From positions 1 to 45,748 of the forward strand of contig NZ_KB910960.1 of NCBI RefSeq assembly GCF_000383235.1: a stretch of 45,748 nucleotides of DNA. Reading direction: 5' to 3'. The notes below the pieces were generated by a model. It had not been told where the DNA came from and searched no databases. It saw only the letters and a program-made list of their open reading frames with translations. Of this stretch, positions 25,056 to 34,425 are shown in pieces. Origin of the DNA: Bacillus sp. 123MFChir2 (GTDB lineage: Bacteria > Bacillota > Bacilli > Bacillales > Bacillaceae_G). A program made the translations under genes and the position numbers. Position 1 is the stretch's first letter, and every line of letters begins with the position of its first letter.

Positions 25056-25433
25056 ATGAACAAAAAAATTAAACTTATGATCGCAACATTATTTTCCATA
25101 GCAGGCGGTCTCTTATGCTTTTGGACAAATATTCATATTGGTGAAAATGTATATATTAATGGAATTGATTCAATTGTAAGCGCTTCCGTTCTTGGTTCGT
25201 TTATTTTCTTCCTTTTTAGTTCAGCAGAAAATGCTAGAAAAACGAAGCTTTTAATAATGATCGGTATCGTTGGCGCTTGCATCTCATTTTCAACAACGAA
25301 TTATGACTTACCATTGCAGCTTAGCACAGCTTTCTTCCATGGTCTATGGACGTGGTTTATTGCATTTTGCATAGCCGATATCTTTGATTTGCTGCAAGAT
25401 GACAGTCCTGTTCAGGCGGAAAGCAATTCATAA
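25056..25433 (+). CDS. small integral membrane protein, unknown
   Basis: 125 residues with four membrane segments: LMIATLFSIAGGLLCFWT (6-23), SIVSASVLGSFIFFLFSS (40-57), LLIMIGIVGACISFS (66-80) and FFHGLWTWFIAFCIADIF (92-110). The polar C-terminus QDDSPVQAESNS faces the cytosol. Start ATG 25056 behind AAAGGAG. I do not recognise a family. It stands alone between two bcr1-like repeats and has its own terminator. Confidence 0.7.
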   Translation: MNKKIKLMIATLFSIAGGLLCFWTNIHIGENVYINGIDSIVSASVLGSFIFFLFSSAENARKTKLLIMIGIVGACISFSTTNYDLPLQLSTAFFHGLWTWFIAFCIADIFDLLQDDSPVQAESNS

Positions 25434-25455
25434 TCATTTCTTGCTATATCAAATA

Positions 25456-25502
25456 AAAGATCATCCTTATTCAGTTCACTTTGAAAAAGGATGGTCTTTT
25501 TA
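25456..25502 (+). terminator. terminator after small membrane gene
   Basis: AAAAGATCATCCTT pairs with AAGGATGGTCTTTT, followed by TTT. Confidence 0.83.
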
Positions 25503-25507
25503 TATCA

Positions 25508-25690
25508 TATATATCCATCTTAATTTCCCAGCGTATAGATTGCGGCTATACAAAAGAACCTGCACTTGCTTTTTCACTTTGTTTTACCTCGCATGTGGCA
25601 GGAAAGGGCACTGACCGCTTCTATGCATGGTCAGATGCTCTCTCCCCTCTAAAAAAAGGGGTTTTATGTCGTTTTTTTACTTATATATTT
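25508..25690 (+). repeat. bcr1-like repeat, full length
   Basis: CTCGCATGTGGCAGGAAAGG, GCACTGACCGCTTCTATGCA, TGGTCAGATGCTCTCTCCCC and AAAGGGGTTTTATGTCG. The 5' third is more diverged than in the 24775-24973 copy. Confidence 0.78.
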
Positions 25691-25728
25691 AGTTTCTCAA
25701 CTGAACCACTATAAATACAGGTTTCACT

Positions 25729-27441
25729 TTATGACAGTGTAAAGCGCTTCGTTTGTTCACTCAATTCGTGAATTTGCGCTGCCATTTCTTGCACTTCTTG
25801 TGTAAACACATTCATATGTTTTGCCACTTCTTCTATTGTAACACTTACTTCTTCGGTAGCTTCAGCAGTTTCTTCACTTGCAGCCGTAACAGACAATACT
25901 TCTGTATGAATCACGCCCTGTTGCTGTTTCATCGTTTCCATTTTTTCAATCACATGCTGCAGTGACTCATTTAATTCGTTTGAAATATATTGCAATGCCT
26001 TCATTTGCTCTGCTACAACACTTACTTGATTGAACTGCGCATCATATTGCTGCAACGCTTGTGACAGTTGCTCTGTCGTACCAGACGCTTCTTGCTGCAT
26101 CTTATAAATTAATTGACGAATATTCCCTGTTTGCTCCGCAGTACGATCCGCTAATAATTTCACTTCTTCTGCCACAACCGCAAATCCTCTTCCCGAATCT
26201 CCCGCTCTAGCTGCTTCAATAGCTGCATTTAAGGAAAGCATATTCGTTTGCGCCGCAATATCTTCAATTGTATATAAAATTTCTCCCGTATGGCTTACTT
26301 GTGATAATAAAGAATTGACTGTATCTTCAAATTGATAGAACGTCTCTTTCATTTCTTTTCCTTGCATAACTGTATTATGTAACATTCCCTGGCCTTCTTC
26401 GCCAGCCTGTGCCATCGCCTGAGAAATACTTTTCATATCTCCTACCGCATGCTCAACGCCGCGTATTTCTTCTTCAAAAGAATGCATCGCACTCGAAACT
26501 TGTTCCATCGAAGAAACAGTTTGTGCATTACTATTCGTAATTTCTTGACTCGATAATAAAATGGTCTGGTTCTGTTCTTTCATCTCATGTGTAGAAGAAA
26601 GTAACATTTCCGATGTTTGCGTTACAGAGTGTGTCGCCTTCTGTACACCTTGCAATATTCCTCTTAAATTCTCCACCATATATCCGAAAGAACGAATCAT
26701 ATGTCCAATCTCATCTTTTTTACGAGATGAAATACGAAGTTCTCTTAAATCCCCTTCTGCAATTCGTTTCGTTTCTTCTTTCAACGTATGAAGCGGCTTT
26801 AACCCTCGATAAATAAAATAGAACAAACATACAAAGGCAGCGGCCACAATTCCTATATTAATAAGAGCCATTTTTACCATTCGATCTGACAACAAGTTAT
26901 GCATAATCGTGTCGACAACAGAAGCTTTTATATCCATTCCTAGTGCTCCATAAACTTGGCCCTTTTTATCTTGCAACGGCACAAGAACGGACATGTATTT
27001 CCCGTAGTTTTCATCATTTATAATGGGACTGTATACCCATTCACCTTGTTGCAGCTTTTTGATTTCTGCCTGACTACTATCAGACTTCTCCCCAATCGGT
27101 GAAGCTTCTTCTGAACTTGGCTGCCCATCAATCATAATAACCGCTTCATCCTTCTTAAAATTCAGCGTATATACATATAATGTACCGTTATATTCACGCA
27201 TTTCATTTAATGCAGTTCGCAGCTTTTCATATGCATCATTTTTTTGGGGATCTTTTAACCACAATTCATATGTGTCTTTATCAAATTGCTTTTTCATTGC
27301 CTCAACTTGAACCTTCCCTAACTCACCAATTGTTTGTTCGCCAGTGCCTTTCGCAGTAAAGTATAAAAATATAAAATTCATACTCGCCAGCCCTAGGATG
27401 ACTACAAATACAATTCCTAAAATTCGTGTTCGTAAGCTCAT
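25729..27441 (-). CDS. methyl-accepting chemotaxis protein, single-CACHE type
   Basis: 570-residue membrane chemoreceptor. Membrane segments about 9-30 and 190-212. The extracellular part (about 35-185), with [51 protein letters not shown], fits a single PAS-like CACHE domain. HAMP is about 213-265, and the signalling domain carries [34 protein letters not shown]. Ligand unknown. Start ATG 27441 behind AAAGGAG. Distinct from the 4HB receptors in this window. Confidence 0.93.
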   Translation of the reverse strand: MSLRTRILGIVFVVILGLASMNFIFLYFTAKGTGEQTIGELGKVQVEAMKKQFDKDTYELWLKDPQKNDAYEKLRTALNEMREYNGTLYVYTLNFKKDEAVIMIDGQPSSEEASPIGEKSDSSQAEIKKLQQGEWVYSPIINDENYGKYMSVLVPLQDKKGQVYGALGMDIKASVVDTIMHNLLSDRMVKMALINIGIVAAAFVCLFYFIYRGLKPLHTLKEETKRIAEGDLRELRISSRKKDEIGHMIRSFGYMVENLRGILQGVQKATHSVTQTSEMLLSSTHEMKEQNQTILLSSQEITNSNAQTVSSMEQVSSAMHSFEEEIRGVEHAVGDMKSISQAMAQAGEEGQGMLHNTVMQGKEMKETFYQFEDTVNSLLSQVSHTGEILYTIEDIAAQTNMLSLNAAIEAARAGDSGRGFAVVAEEVKLLADRTAEQTGNIRQLIYKMQQEASGTTEQLSQALQQYDAQFNQVSVVAEQMKALQYISNELNESLQHVIEKMETMKQQQGVIHTEVLSVTAASEETAEATEEVSVTIEEVAKHMNVFTQEVQEMAAQIHELSEQTKRFTLS

Positions 27442-27761
27442 AGTAGTTCTCCTTTTATCATTAAATTAAAACATAAAGAATATTAGATACATAAAACTTT
27501 AAAGGGCCCTCGCATCTTTAAATTGTACATATAAAAAACTTAAAATACCCGATTATCTTACTAATTAACATTTAAAATACGTTATATTATGTATATAACA
27601 TAAAAGCACATACTATATAAGTATAAATTGAAAAAACGCCTAAAAATCCCTACTTTTTAGATGACCAACAATTCATAATACAAAATATTTACAGCTTCCA
27701 TGTTATACCTTATAACTAAAGTGTAATATTACACTTTAGTTATAAGGAAGGAGTACATATT
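27442..27761. other. AT-rich intergenic region ending in a 40-bp palindrome
   Basis: No gene is seen in 320 bp between divergent genes. It carries the palindrome at 27708-27747 and the SD AAGGAAGGAG of the 27762 gene. Confidence 0.6.
27708..27747. promoter_or_regulatory. perfect 40-bp palindrome before small membrane gene
   Basis: CCTTATAACTAAAGTGTAAT (27708-27727) is followed at once by its exact reverse complement (27728-27747), with no loop. It ends three bases before the SD of the next gene. GntR-type (YtrA-like) regulators use AT-rich palindromes with AGTGTA/TACACT arms, so it may be an operator; as RNA it would be an extreme hairpin next to the SD. Confidence 0.65.
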
Positions 27762-28115
27762 ATGGTACTATTACTTTTGTCGATTATATTGTTTGCACTT
27801 CTACTAATAATTCAAGGTATTCGTGATAAAAATGTATTATTTACTTCGCTAGCCTGTATTCCCTTTCTCATGATTTTCATGACTATTCTATTCTTCATTC
27901 TTGGAATACCTGAAAATTCGCTGCCTATTACAAATTCTATCAATGTATTTTGGAGTATTCTTACCATCCTTTACAGCTTACTTTTCGTTATAAGTGTATT
28001 AAAAAAGAATGTAGTAGCACTCATAATAAGCTTTATACAAATATGTACTACTGCTTTTTGGTTCTCTGTTATCTCTGGTTTTTGGGCCTCTCCTACCTTT
28101 GTTTTTATATTATAA
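27762..28115 (+). CDS. small integral membrane protein under a palindrome
   Basis: 117 residues, four predicted membrane segments (3-19, 28-50, 63-82, 85-108) and almost no soluble part. Start ATG 27762 behind AAGGAAGGAG. I do not recognise a family. The perfect 40-bp palindrome immediately upstream suggests tight control. Confidence 0.68.
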   Translation: MVLLLLSIILFALLLIIQGIRDKNVLFTSLACIPFLMIFMTILFFILGIPENSLPITNSINVFWSILTILYSLLFVISVLKKNVVALIISFIQICTTAFWFSVISGFWASPTFVFIL

Positions 28116-28167
28116 CTACGTATATTTCTGTTCTTACCGATAATGAACAACACACTAGCTTACCTAT

Positions 28168-28208
28168 ACAAAAAGGCAGCGCTTCTCTCAACAGAAGCAC
28201 TGCCTTCC
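28168..28208. terminator. terminator between small gene and dedA
   Basis: GGCAGCGCTTCT pairs with AGAAGCACTGCC (one mismatch) around CTCAAC; A and T runs flank it. Confidence 0.85.
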
Positions 28209-28228
28209 TCAACATGAAATGGATTATT

Positions 28229-28843
28229 TTAATTTACTGTGTGTGCAAACACACGTTTAATTTCTTTACGAAATCGTATAGCTACACTTACCGCCACAAT
28301 CACCACAACACCGATAATAATCTTTCCGATATGATTCTCAAGCAATCCAAAAATAGCATCTATGTTGCCGCCTAACCAATAACCGCCTACTAAGAAGAAC
28401 AATACCCAAAACAATGCTCCGCAATAAACTGTTATCGCAAAGCGGCGAAATGGTAAATTAATAATTCCTGCAAAATATCCTGTAAAATGGCGCACACCAG
28501 GAATAAAGAATGCAACAAATATTAAGGAATGCCCATATTTATCGAACCACTTCCTCGTTAAATCAATTTTACGCTGCGTTAAAAAGACATATTTTCCGTA
28601 CTTTTGAATAAATGGCATACCGAGCTTGTTCCCTACAAAATATTGAATTGTCATCCCAACACTTGTCCCTAAGAAAGAGAAAACGATTAATAATGGTAAG
28701 TGTAACTCACCTGTATGCGCTAAATATCCTGCGTAAGCTAATGTTGGCTCTCCCGGAAACGGAAGTGCAATATATTCTAACAGTAACCCAACAAGTACAA
28801 CGTAGTATCCATACTGTTGAAATAATTCATGAACCCATTCCAT
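28229..28843 (-). CDS. DedA-family membrane protein
   Basis: 204-residue cytoplasmic-membrane protein with the DedA/SNARE-associated signature: ALPFPGEPTLAYAGYLAHTG (about 27-46) and FIPGVRHFTGYFAGIINLPFRRF (115-137). DedA proteins such as B. subtilis UptA recycle undecaprenyl phosphate, which makes a cell-envelope stress operator upstream sensible (see 28934-28968). Start ATG 28843 behind AAAGGAGAGG. Downstream of metG in the same direction but with a 169-bp gap. Confidence 0.9.
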   Translation of the reverse strand: MEWVHELFQQYGYYVVLVGLLLEYIALPFPGEPTLAYAGYLAHTGELHLPLLIVFSFLGTSVGMTIQYFVGNKLGMPFIQKYGKYVFLTQRKIDLTRKWFDKYGHSLIFVAFFIPGVRHFTGYFAGIINLPFRRFAITVYCGALFWVLFFLVGGYWLGGNIDAIFGLLENHIGKIIIGVVVIVAVSVAIRFRKEIKRVFAHTVN

Positions 28844-28933
28844 GTTGACCTCTCCTTTTCTTTCTAATACGCAATCTTCTATAACGTTCTTATTTCATAT
28901 TTTTATTGTATAAAAACTCCTAGAAACCTGCTA

Positions 28934-28968
28934 TTGTAATAACTTACAATAAGCTTACATTTTTGTAA
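28934..28968. promoter_or_regulatory. Bce-type response-regulator site upstream of dedA
   Basis: TTACA-TTTT-TGTAA (28955-28968) fits the TNACA-N4-TGTAA box of BceR-like response regulators. A second inverted repeat, TTGTAA-TAAC-TTACAA (28934-28949), lies next to it toward dedA. Assignment is from consensus only. Confidence 0.5.
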
Positions 28969-29012
28969 GGAGAGGGAGGCTATATATCATCAACCGAGAC
29001 GTATCCCACTTC

Positions 29013-30653
29013 TCATATACCATTGAAAGACTCATTCAGTTTTTCAACTTCTTCCGCAATTTTCTTCACATCAATCCGTTCAAATAACGGCGATACATTT
29101 AAAATACGAACTGGATTCTCACTCGTATAGTTCCATCCATTCTTTGAAACTCCTAACATTTGCTGCACTTGCTCGGACGAAAATGGAAGAAACGGTGCTA
29201 ATACTTGCGCAAAATTCACGATGAAGTGAATACAGTTTCTCATCGTGTCATCACACGCCGTCTTGTCTTCTTTTATTTGTTTCCATGGCTGCCTTTCATC
29301 GAAATATTTATTTGCATAGCGAACTTGCTCAAAAATCGTCTCCAACGCTTGTTTAAAATGCGCTTTTTCAATGAATTCTCCTATTTCAACGTATAATCCC
29401 TCTAGCTTTTCTTCAATCTCCTCATTCATTTGGCCAGTCGGTACAGTGTTCTCATAATATTTTTCAAGAAATTTTAGCGTTCTATTTACAAAATTCCCAT
29501 ATGCCCCTAACAATTCGCTATTATGACTATAAATAAATTCCCGCCATGAAAAATCCGTATCCCGATTTTCAGGTGCATTTACAGTTAAAAAATAGCGGAT
29601 CGAATCAGGGTGATATTCCTTCAAAATTTCAGGAACCCAAACAGCCCAGTTTTTACTTGTCGATAACTTTCTTTTTTCGATCGTTAAATATTCATTCGAA
29701 ACAATATATTTAGGCAATGCTTCTACTTGTATCCCCTGCAAAATAGCTGGCCAAATGATTGTATGAAACGGAATATTATCTTTGCCATGCACATAATACG
29801 TCCGTGTCTCTTCTTGCCAAAATGGTGAATCATCACTGTTTGTTTCTTGCGCCCATTGCTTACTTGCTGAATAATACCCAGACACAGCCTCAATCCACAC
29901 GTACACCTTCTTATCTTCGTATCCAGAAACAGGAACGCTCACGCCAATTGATAAATCTCTTGAAACAGCACGGTCTTGTAAACCCTCTTGTAAATAACGT
30001 AGCGTTAATTGCACAGCGTTCTCGCGCCACGTACCGCTTTGCTTTACTGTTTCTACATATTCTTCTAGCTTCTGCTGTAATGACTTTATTGCAAAATAAA
30101 AATGCTCTGTCTCCTTAATTGTTGGTGCAGTGCCGCACAGTTTACATGTTTTCTCCAATAAATCTAGCGGATCTAAAATAGCAGAACACGCATCGCACTG
30201 ATCACCACGTGCACCCGCACCGCAGTGCGGACAAACGCCTTCCACATACCGATCCGGTAAAAATTGGACACAAGTCTCGCAGTATGTTTGCTCTGCTGTC
30301 TTTTTATAAATAAATCCATTTTCTAAAAGCTCTAAGAAAATCTTCTGAACGACTTGATGGTGAGCAACAGAGTCAGTACGAGCATAATAATCATATGAAA
30401 ACCCAAGCGCCTGAAAACATCGTTCAAATTCTTCGTGATAGCGATCCGCAATTGCTTTAACACTTACCCCTTCCTGCTTAGCCCGAATCGTAATCGGTGT
30501 ACCGTTACAATCACTTCCTGATACATATAACACATTGTTCCCTTTTAACCGAGAATAACGTGCTAAAATATCTCCTGGCAGTAAACTAGCGATATGCCCA
30601 AGATGCAACGATCCATTTGCATATGGCCAAGCGCCTCCAATAAAAATATTCAT
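29013..30653 (-). CDS. metG: methionyl-tRNA synthetase, second (metG1/MRS2-like) type
   Basis: Charges tRNA-Met. 546 residues, shorter than the main Bacillus MetRS because the C-terminal tRNA-binding dimerisation domain is missing. HLGH (17-20) is the HIGH motif. Two zinc knuckles: C125/C128 with C141/C144, and C153/C156 with C170/C173. The KMSKS loop reads KLSTS (329-333), so the second Lys is Thr. This fits the duplicate, antibiotic-tolerant MetRS type described in B. anthracis. Start ATG 30653 behind AAAGGAGGA. It has its own T-box leader, so it is made when Met-tRNA is low. Confidence 0.93.
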   Translation of the reverse strand: MNIFIGGAWPYANGSLHLGHIASLLPGDILARYSRLKGNNVLYVSGSDCNGTPITIRAKQEGVSVKAIADRYHEEFERCFQALGFSYDYYARTDSVAHHQVVQKIFLELLENGFIYKKTAEQTYCETCVQFLPDRYVEGVCPHCGAGARGDQCDACSAILDPLDLLEKTCKLCGTAPTIKETEHFYFAIKSLQQKLEEYVETVKQSGTWRENAVQLTLRYLQEGLQDRAVSRDLSIGVSVPVSGYEDKKVYVWIEAVSGYYSASKQWAQETNSDDSPFWQEETRTYYVHGKDNIPFHTIIWPAILQGIQVEALPKYIVSNEYLTIEKRKLSTSKNWAVWVPEILKEYHPDSIRYFLTVNAPENRDTDFSWREFIYSHNSELLGAYGNFVNRTLKFLEKYYENTVPTGQMNEEIEEKLEGLYVEIGEFIEKAHFKQALETIFEQVRYANKYFDERQPWKQIKEDKTACDDTMRNCIHFIVNFAQVLAPFLPFSSEQVQQMLGVSKNGWNYTSENPVRILNVSPLFERIDVKKIAEEVEKLNESFNGI

Positions 30654-30675
30654 CCTACATTCCTCCTTTAAAAAT

Positions 30676-31000
30676 ATAAAAGCCCCGCCCTTATCTTTTA
30701 AAAAGATAAGGACGAGGCTGTATATACAGTCGTGGTACCACCTTATTTCATCAATTGCTCACACAATTGACCTTTGCAAATACGGAGCAATCATTACTCG
30801 TATACTGTGACTTTGATAACGAGAGTCAAGGCTCGCCGCCGCCTACTATTATCAAGTGATAAGTTCAGGACGAAGCTCAGAGGCCATTGTTCAAATGATC
30901 ATTCTTGCTTCTTTTCAGCTCCCGAAGCTCTCTGGAAAGAATGGGGGCATTCTACTTTTCCTCTTCAATGCTTTTCGTATGTAATTTAAATTGTATATAT
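30676..31000 (-). promoter_or_regulatory. T-box riboswitch leader of metG, predicted Met specifier
   Basis: On the minus strand: AGAGAGCTTCGG and GGGAGCTG apical motifs, then GAATGATCATTTGAAC with ATG (30900-30902) at the expected specifier position. The T-box TAAGGTGGTACCACG (about 30731-30745) is followed by a terminator with AGCCTCGTCCTTATC and GATAAGGGCGGGGCT arms (30681-30719) and a T run. An overlapping ATC is also possible from the fold; the downstream gene favours ATG. Confidence 0.88.
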
Positions 31001-31095
31001 ATTATGCAGAAAAATCAAACTTTTTTATAAATACGCAGAAGGATTTTTTATTTTCGCAAGGAAACTATATACCTTTACGGAAAGGAGAGATTGTT

Positions 31096-31896
31096 TTGAA
31101 TCAAGAGCAATTAAGCGCAACGAATAAAACTGGCTGGAGTAAATCAGCTTATGAAGCTTGGACAAATCGCCACGGAACACCGCAGTCTTACGGCAAGCGA
31201 ATACAAGAAAATCCAGCTGTCGAGGTCACACATTATGTACCTTATATCGGTGAAGTGCACGGGAAACGAATTATAAATCTAATGGGATCAAAAGGAAGTA
31301 AAGCAGTTGCTCTTTCACTGCTCGGAGCAGATGTAACCGTTGTTGATATTTCGGAAGGCAACGCAAAATATGCAAGGGAACTTGCCGCATCCGCTGAAAC
31401 ACATATTGAATACATCGTGTCCGATGTGCTCAATATACAAGAAACAATCGGCTCATTTGACGTAGTATTACTTGAGCTTGGCGTGCTTCACTATTTTGTA
31501 GATTTAAAGCCGTTATTTACTATCATTTCTCAATTACTAAAACACAGGGGCATATTTATTTTACGAGACTACCACCCTATGTATACAAAACTGTTGCAAG
31601 TAGAAGATGACAAAATAATTGCAAGCGGGAATTACTTTCAAAAAGATATAATCGAGGTAGATGTAGCCTACAGTACACTCTTATCAGAAGCAGAGCGTAT
31701 CGCTTTACCAAAAAACATGATCCGCAGATGGACATTAGGAGAAATCGTAACAAGCATTTCCCAGGCAGACCTTCATATTGAGGAGCTCATAGAAGAATGT
31801 GGCACACAGCAAAAATGGGTCTTTCCTCCTCATGCTCCGAAAGGAACGGAAGACCGTATTCCTGGACTATATACACTCATCGCCAAAAATATATAG
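31096..31896 (+). CDS. class I SAM-dependent methyltransferase
   Basis: 266-residue cytosolic methyltransferase. AdoMet-binding motif I is unusual: GKRIINLMGSKGSKAVALSLLGADVTVVDIS (about 60-90) has NLMGSKGSK in place of DLGCGTG. Then come IEYIVSDVLN and FDVVLLELGVLHYF. Substrate unknown. I chose the TTG at 31096 because AAAGGAGAG lies six bases before it and the protein then begins MNQEQLSATNKTGW; in-frame upstream ATG has no SD. Monocistronic with its own terminator. Confidence 0.85.
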   Translation: MNQEQLSATNKTGWSKSAYEAWTNRHGTPQSYGKRIQENPAVEVTHYVPYIGEVHGKRIINLMGSKGSKAVALSLLGADVTVVDISEGNAKYARELAASAETHIEYIVSDVLNIQETIGSFDVVLLELGVLHYFVDLKPLFTIISQLLKHRGIFILRDYHPMYTKLLQVEDDKIIASGNYFQKDIIEVDVAYSTLLSEAERIALPKNMIRRWTLGEIVTSISQADLHIEELIEECGTQQKWVFPPHAPKGTEDRIPGLYTLIAKNI

Positions 31897-31932
31897 AAAA
31901 GCTCTCTTCCAAAATGAAGAGAGCTTTTCTTC
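31897..31932 (+). terminator. terminator of methyltransferase gene
   Basis: AAAAGCTCTCTTC and GAAGAGAGCTTTT, perfect 13-bp stem with a six-base loop and T run. Confidence 0.93.
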
Positions 31933-32039
31933 TGTGTATAGTAAGTATAAGTTGAGATAAGAGATTACCAATTGTTAGATAGGACAATTAGTTTTTGGGA
32001 CTACACAACCCAAAAAGGTATAACAACACACATGACGAT

Positions 32040-32058
32040 AATAATGATAATCATTATC
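32040..32058. promoter_or_regulatory. Fur box without an adjacent gene
   Basis: AATAATGATAATCATTATC matches the 19-bp Fur consensus GATAATGATAATCATTATC in 18 positions. The nearest genes end at 31896 (upstream) and start at 32517, so the target may be an untranslated RNA or a lost gene. Confidence 0.75.
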
Positions 32059-32227
32059 GATTTATTAGGATTATACAGCATCTACTTTAGAAATACAATA
32101 CATATTTTTATATTTATAAACTTCTAAAACTCCTATATATAAATGTATACATTTTCCGAACAAAAGCCTATCTCTATATTTCTCTTTTATACTATTTGTT
32201 ATAATTTTCACATATCTACTTTATCTC

Positions 32228-32345
32228 ATGACAATGCCCTCCCAGCAGTATGAGATAAAGTGAAACTTCACCCCCACCAATCCTCTTCAGAAAAGTGTAA
32301 GTGGATTGGTGGGGGTTTACTTCCCGTCAACGCGGGATAAAGCGC
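32228..32345 (+). repeat. ATAAAGTG-headed hairpin repeat
   Basis: GAGATAAAGTGAAACTTCAC, a hairpin of CCCCCACCAATCC with GGATTGGTGGGGG, and the tail TTCCCGTCAACGCGGGATA. Same head and tail as the copies at 4589-4743 and 41722-41845, but in the opposite orientation. Confidence 0.7.
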
Positions 32346-32360
32346 TTTCCTTTTGAAAAT

Positions 32361-32480
32361 TATATATAAATACAAGTTGATTTTTCAACATATAAGTCGC
32401 TTCTATGCATGGCCAGTTGCTCTGGTCTCCTTCCCTAAAAAAGTGGTTTTTATGTCATTTTTTCAATTTGTATTTATATA
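32361..32480 (+). repeat. bcr1-like repeat with internal deletion
   Basis: The 5' end TTTTTCAACATATAAGTCGC is joined directly to TTCTATGCATGGCCAGTTGC and the normal 3' end. The full copies contain similar CGCTNCTATGCA sequence at both ends of the missing block, so the deletion probably arose between those short direct repeats. Confidence 0.75.
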
Positions 32481-32516
32481 AAAATCCTAATAAAAAGATA
32501 AAGGACGGGATTATAA

Positions 32517-34211
32517 ATGAAGTACGTTAGCATTCGTAAGAAACTCATCTTTATGCTACTAAGCGTTTGCTTATTATTTAGCATTGCTTTAGCAGTTATT
32601 TTATTTTTCTCTACTAGTCAAGCACACCAAGCGGAAATATTACAATCTGATGTTTCGCGCAAAGCAACTATCTTAAAAGAACGCGGGGATTTATTCCAAG
32701 CTCAAGTCTCTGGCTTACATGACTATTTATTGGCGCACAATGAAAAAGATCTAGCAAAGTTTAATAAGGCAGGAAAACAATTAGCCGATACACGCGAAAA
32801 AATAACAAGCGATACAAGTCTCCCACAAGAAATGAAAGATACCATTAACATGGGAGGAAAATGGCGTAGTGTAATGGATGACCAAGTTCTTCCTCTTACA
32901 AGAGAAGGAAAATGGGAGGAAGCAAGCAAAATTTCCTTGCAGCAAAACGAAATTGGCGATACCATTTTAGCTAATTTCAAAAAATATACAGATCAAGAAA
33001 ACGCAAAGCGGGATGAGTTAATAAATCAGATAAAGCACTCATCAACCGTTATGCAGTTTACTATTTTCTTGTCCCTTATCCTATGTACAATAATAGCTCT
33101 TATACTAGCATGGTGGTTATCTGGTAAACTTGTAAAACCTATTCGAGAGATTGATTCTAAATTAAAAGAACTAGCATCTCAAGACGGTGACTTAACAGTT
33201 CGCCTTCCTATACGTAGTAATGATGAGATTGGCGACATTGCCGTATCATTTAATCAAATGCTTTCCAATTTACAAACTATTATTAACCAGGTGAAAAAAA
33301 CATCTTCGGACGTGAAAACAGCTTCTGAAAGAATGTTAACAGAAACGAAACATTCGATAGGCGCAACAACTCAAATTCAAACAACAATGCGGGCGTTAGA
33401 TCATAGCATTCACTCTCAAGTTTCTAGTATTGAAGAGGGCTCTACCGCAATGGATGATATGACCGTTAGTGTACAACGCATTGCTGAATCCGCTTCTACT
33501 GTTGCAGAACTTGCTGTGACAACTTCAGAACAAGCTGATGTTGGTAGTCACGTAATCGAACAATCTATTACACAAATGAGTGCGATCCACAAAGCTGTTC
33601 ACGCAACATCGGAAGTTGTTGAGCACCTGATTTCTCATACAAAGTCGATTGATTACGCTGTCCAAGCAATCTCTAATATTGCAGAACAAACGAACCTTCT
33701 TGCATTAAATGCTTCCATTGAGGCCGCCCGCGCTGGGGAACATGGAAAAGGATTTGCGGTTGTCGCAGATGAAGTGCGAAAACTTGCCGAACAATCAAAA
33801 ACAGCTGCAACAAATATTAATCAGTTGCTTCATCATATTCAAAATGATACGAGTGCTGCAAATACGATGATGCTGCAAGGTCAAATAGAAGCTGCTGAAG
33901 GAATTGCAATTATGCAAAAAGCTGGTTCTTCTTTTACAACCATTGTCAAACAAATTAATGAGGTATCCTCACAAATGCAGGAAGTTTCAGCAACTGCTGA
34001 GGAAATGGCTGCGAGTGCAGAAGAAATGAATACCTCTCTGGGCAATATCGCTTCTATCTCTCATGAAGTAGCAGCAGAAACTACCCAAACCGCAAGCTCT
34101 GCCGGTAAGCAAGTAAACGTAATAAACGGCATGTCTATTATGTCTGAACAGATGAAACACGTTGTAGAAGAACTTGAGTCGCTCGTTTCTCGTTTTAAAA
34201 CTGAGTCTTAA
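32517..34211 (+). CDS. methyl-accepting chemotaxis protein, 4HB type (array copy 1)
   Basis: 564-residue chemoreceptor. Membrane segment 1 about 10-31, four-helix-bundle sensor 35-180, membrane segment 2 about 184-206, HAMP 207-260, signalling domain with [35 protein letters not shown]. No periplasmic cofactor or CACHE motif is visible. Most diverged of the four paralogues in its sensor. Start ATG 32517; the ribosome binding site (AAAGGACGG) is weaker than in the others, and its upstream region is a bcr1-like repeat. Confidence 0.93.
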   Translation: MKYVSIRKKLIFMLLSVCLLFSIALAVILFFSTSQAHQAEILQSDVSRKATILKERGDLFQAQVSGLHDYLLAHNEKDLAKFNKAGKQLADTREKITSDTSLPQEMKDTINMGGKWRSVMDDQVLPLTREGKWEEASKISLQQNEIGDTILANFKKYTDQENAKRDELINQIKHSSTVMQFTIFLSLILCTIIALILAWWLSGKLVKPIREIDSKLKELASQDGDLTVRLPIRSNDEIGDIAVSFNQMLSNLQTIINQVKKTSSDVKTASERMLTETKHSIGATTQIQTTMRALDHSIHSQVSSIEEGSTAMDDMTVSVQRIAESASTVAELAVTTSEQADVGSHVIEQSITQMSAIHKAVHATSEVVEHLISHTKSIDYAVQAISNIAEQTNLLALNASIEAARAGEHGKGFAVVADEVRKLAEQSKTAATNINQLLHHIQNDTSAANTMMLQGQIEAAEGIAIMQKAGSSFTTIVKQINEVSSQMQEVSATAEEMAASAEEMNTSLGNIASISHEVAAETTQTASSAGKQVNVINGMSIMSEQMKHVVEELESLVSRFKTES

Positions 34212-34285
34212 ACAAGATTGTATAAAAGCGACTTATACACAGTGGAGGAAAGTAAATTCTTATAAACGAATAATAAAATATTTTC

Positions 34286-34314
34286 TCACTTTCTATACTA
34301 TAGTCTGCTATAAT
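34286..34314 (+). promoter_or_regulatory. promoter of array copy 2
   Basis: TCACTT (34286-34291), 17-bp spacer, TATAAT (34309-34314). Copies 3 and 4 have TTACTT-17-TATAAT at 37299-37327 and 39433-39461, so the element has been duplicated along with the genes. Experimental start points are unknown. Confidence 0.65.
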
Positions 34315-34326
34315 TTCTATAGGAAC

Positions 34327-34370
34327 AAAAAGTGCTTTATTTCGATGTCACTCGAAATAAAGCACTTTTT
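34327..34370 (+). terminator. strong hairpin with T run in the leader of array copy 2
   Basis: AAAAAGTGCTTTATTTCGA (34327-34345) and its exact complement (34352-34370) with a six-base loop, ending TTTTT. It lies between the promoter above and the gene start at 34426, and copies 3 and 4 lack it. It is either an attenuator or the terminator of the preceding gene placed in the wrong spot. Confidence 0.8.
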
Positions 34371-34425
34371 AATCATAATATTAATTAATCTTTATAAACA
34401 AATTACAAAAGGAGGATTTATCATT

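Larger units (their letters stand above)
31933..32516. other. gene-free region with Fur box and two repeats
   Basis: No gene of supportable length. TTTTTGGG/CCCAAAAA hairpin at about 31991-32015, an orphan Fur box at 32040-32058, a copy of the ATAAAGTG-headed repeat at 32228-32345 and a deleted bcr1-like repeat at 32361-32480. A 36-codon ORF within it lacks an SD. Confidence 0.6.

Noticed and set aside
28949-28965. WalR box upstream of dedA (direct repeat TGTAAG-N5-TGTAAG on the minus strand)
   Set aside because: The final G in each half does not fit the WalR consensus; the inverted-repeat Bce-type reading is better.
30774-30989. 71-codon plus-strand frame opposite the metG leader
   Set aside because: It is the complement of the T-box RNA; its open state follows from that structure.
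32132-32250. 36-codon ORF downstream of the Fur box as the Fur target
   Set aside because: No SD before its ATG, and its end runs into an interspersed repeat.
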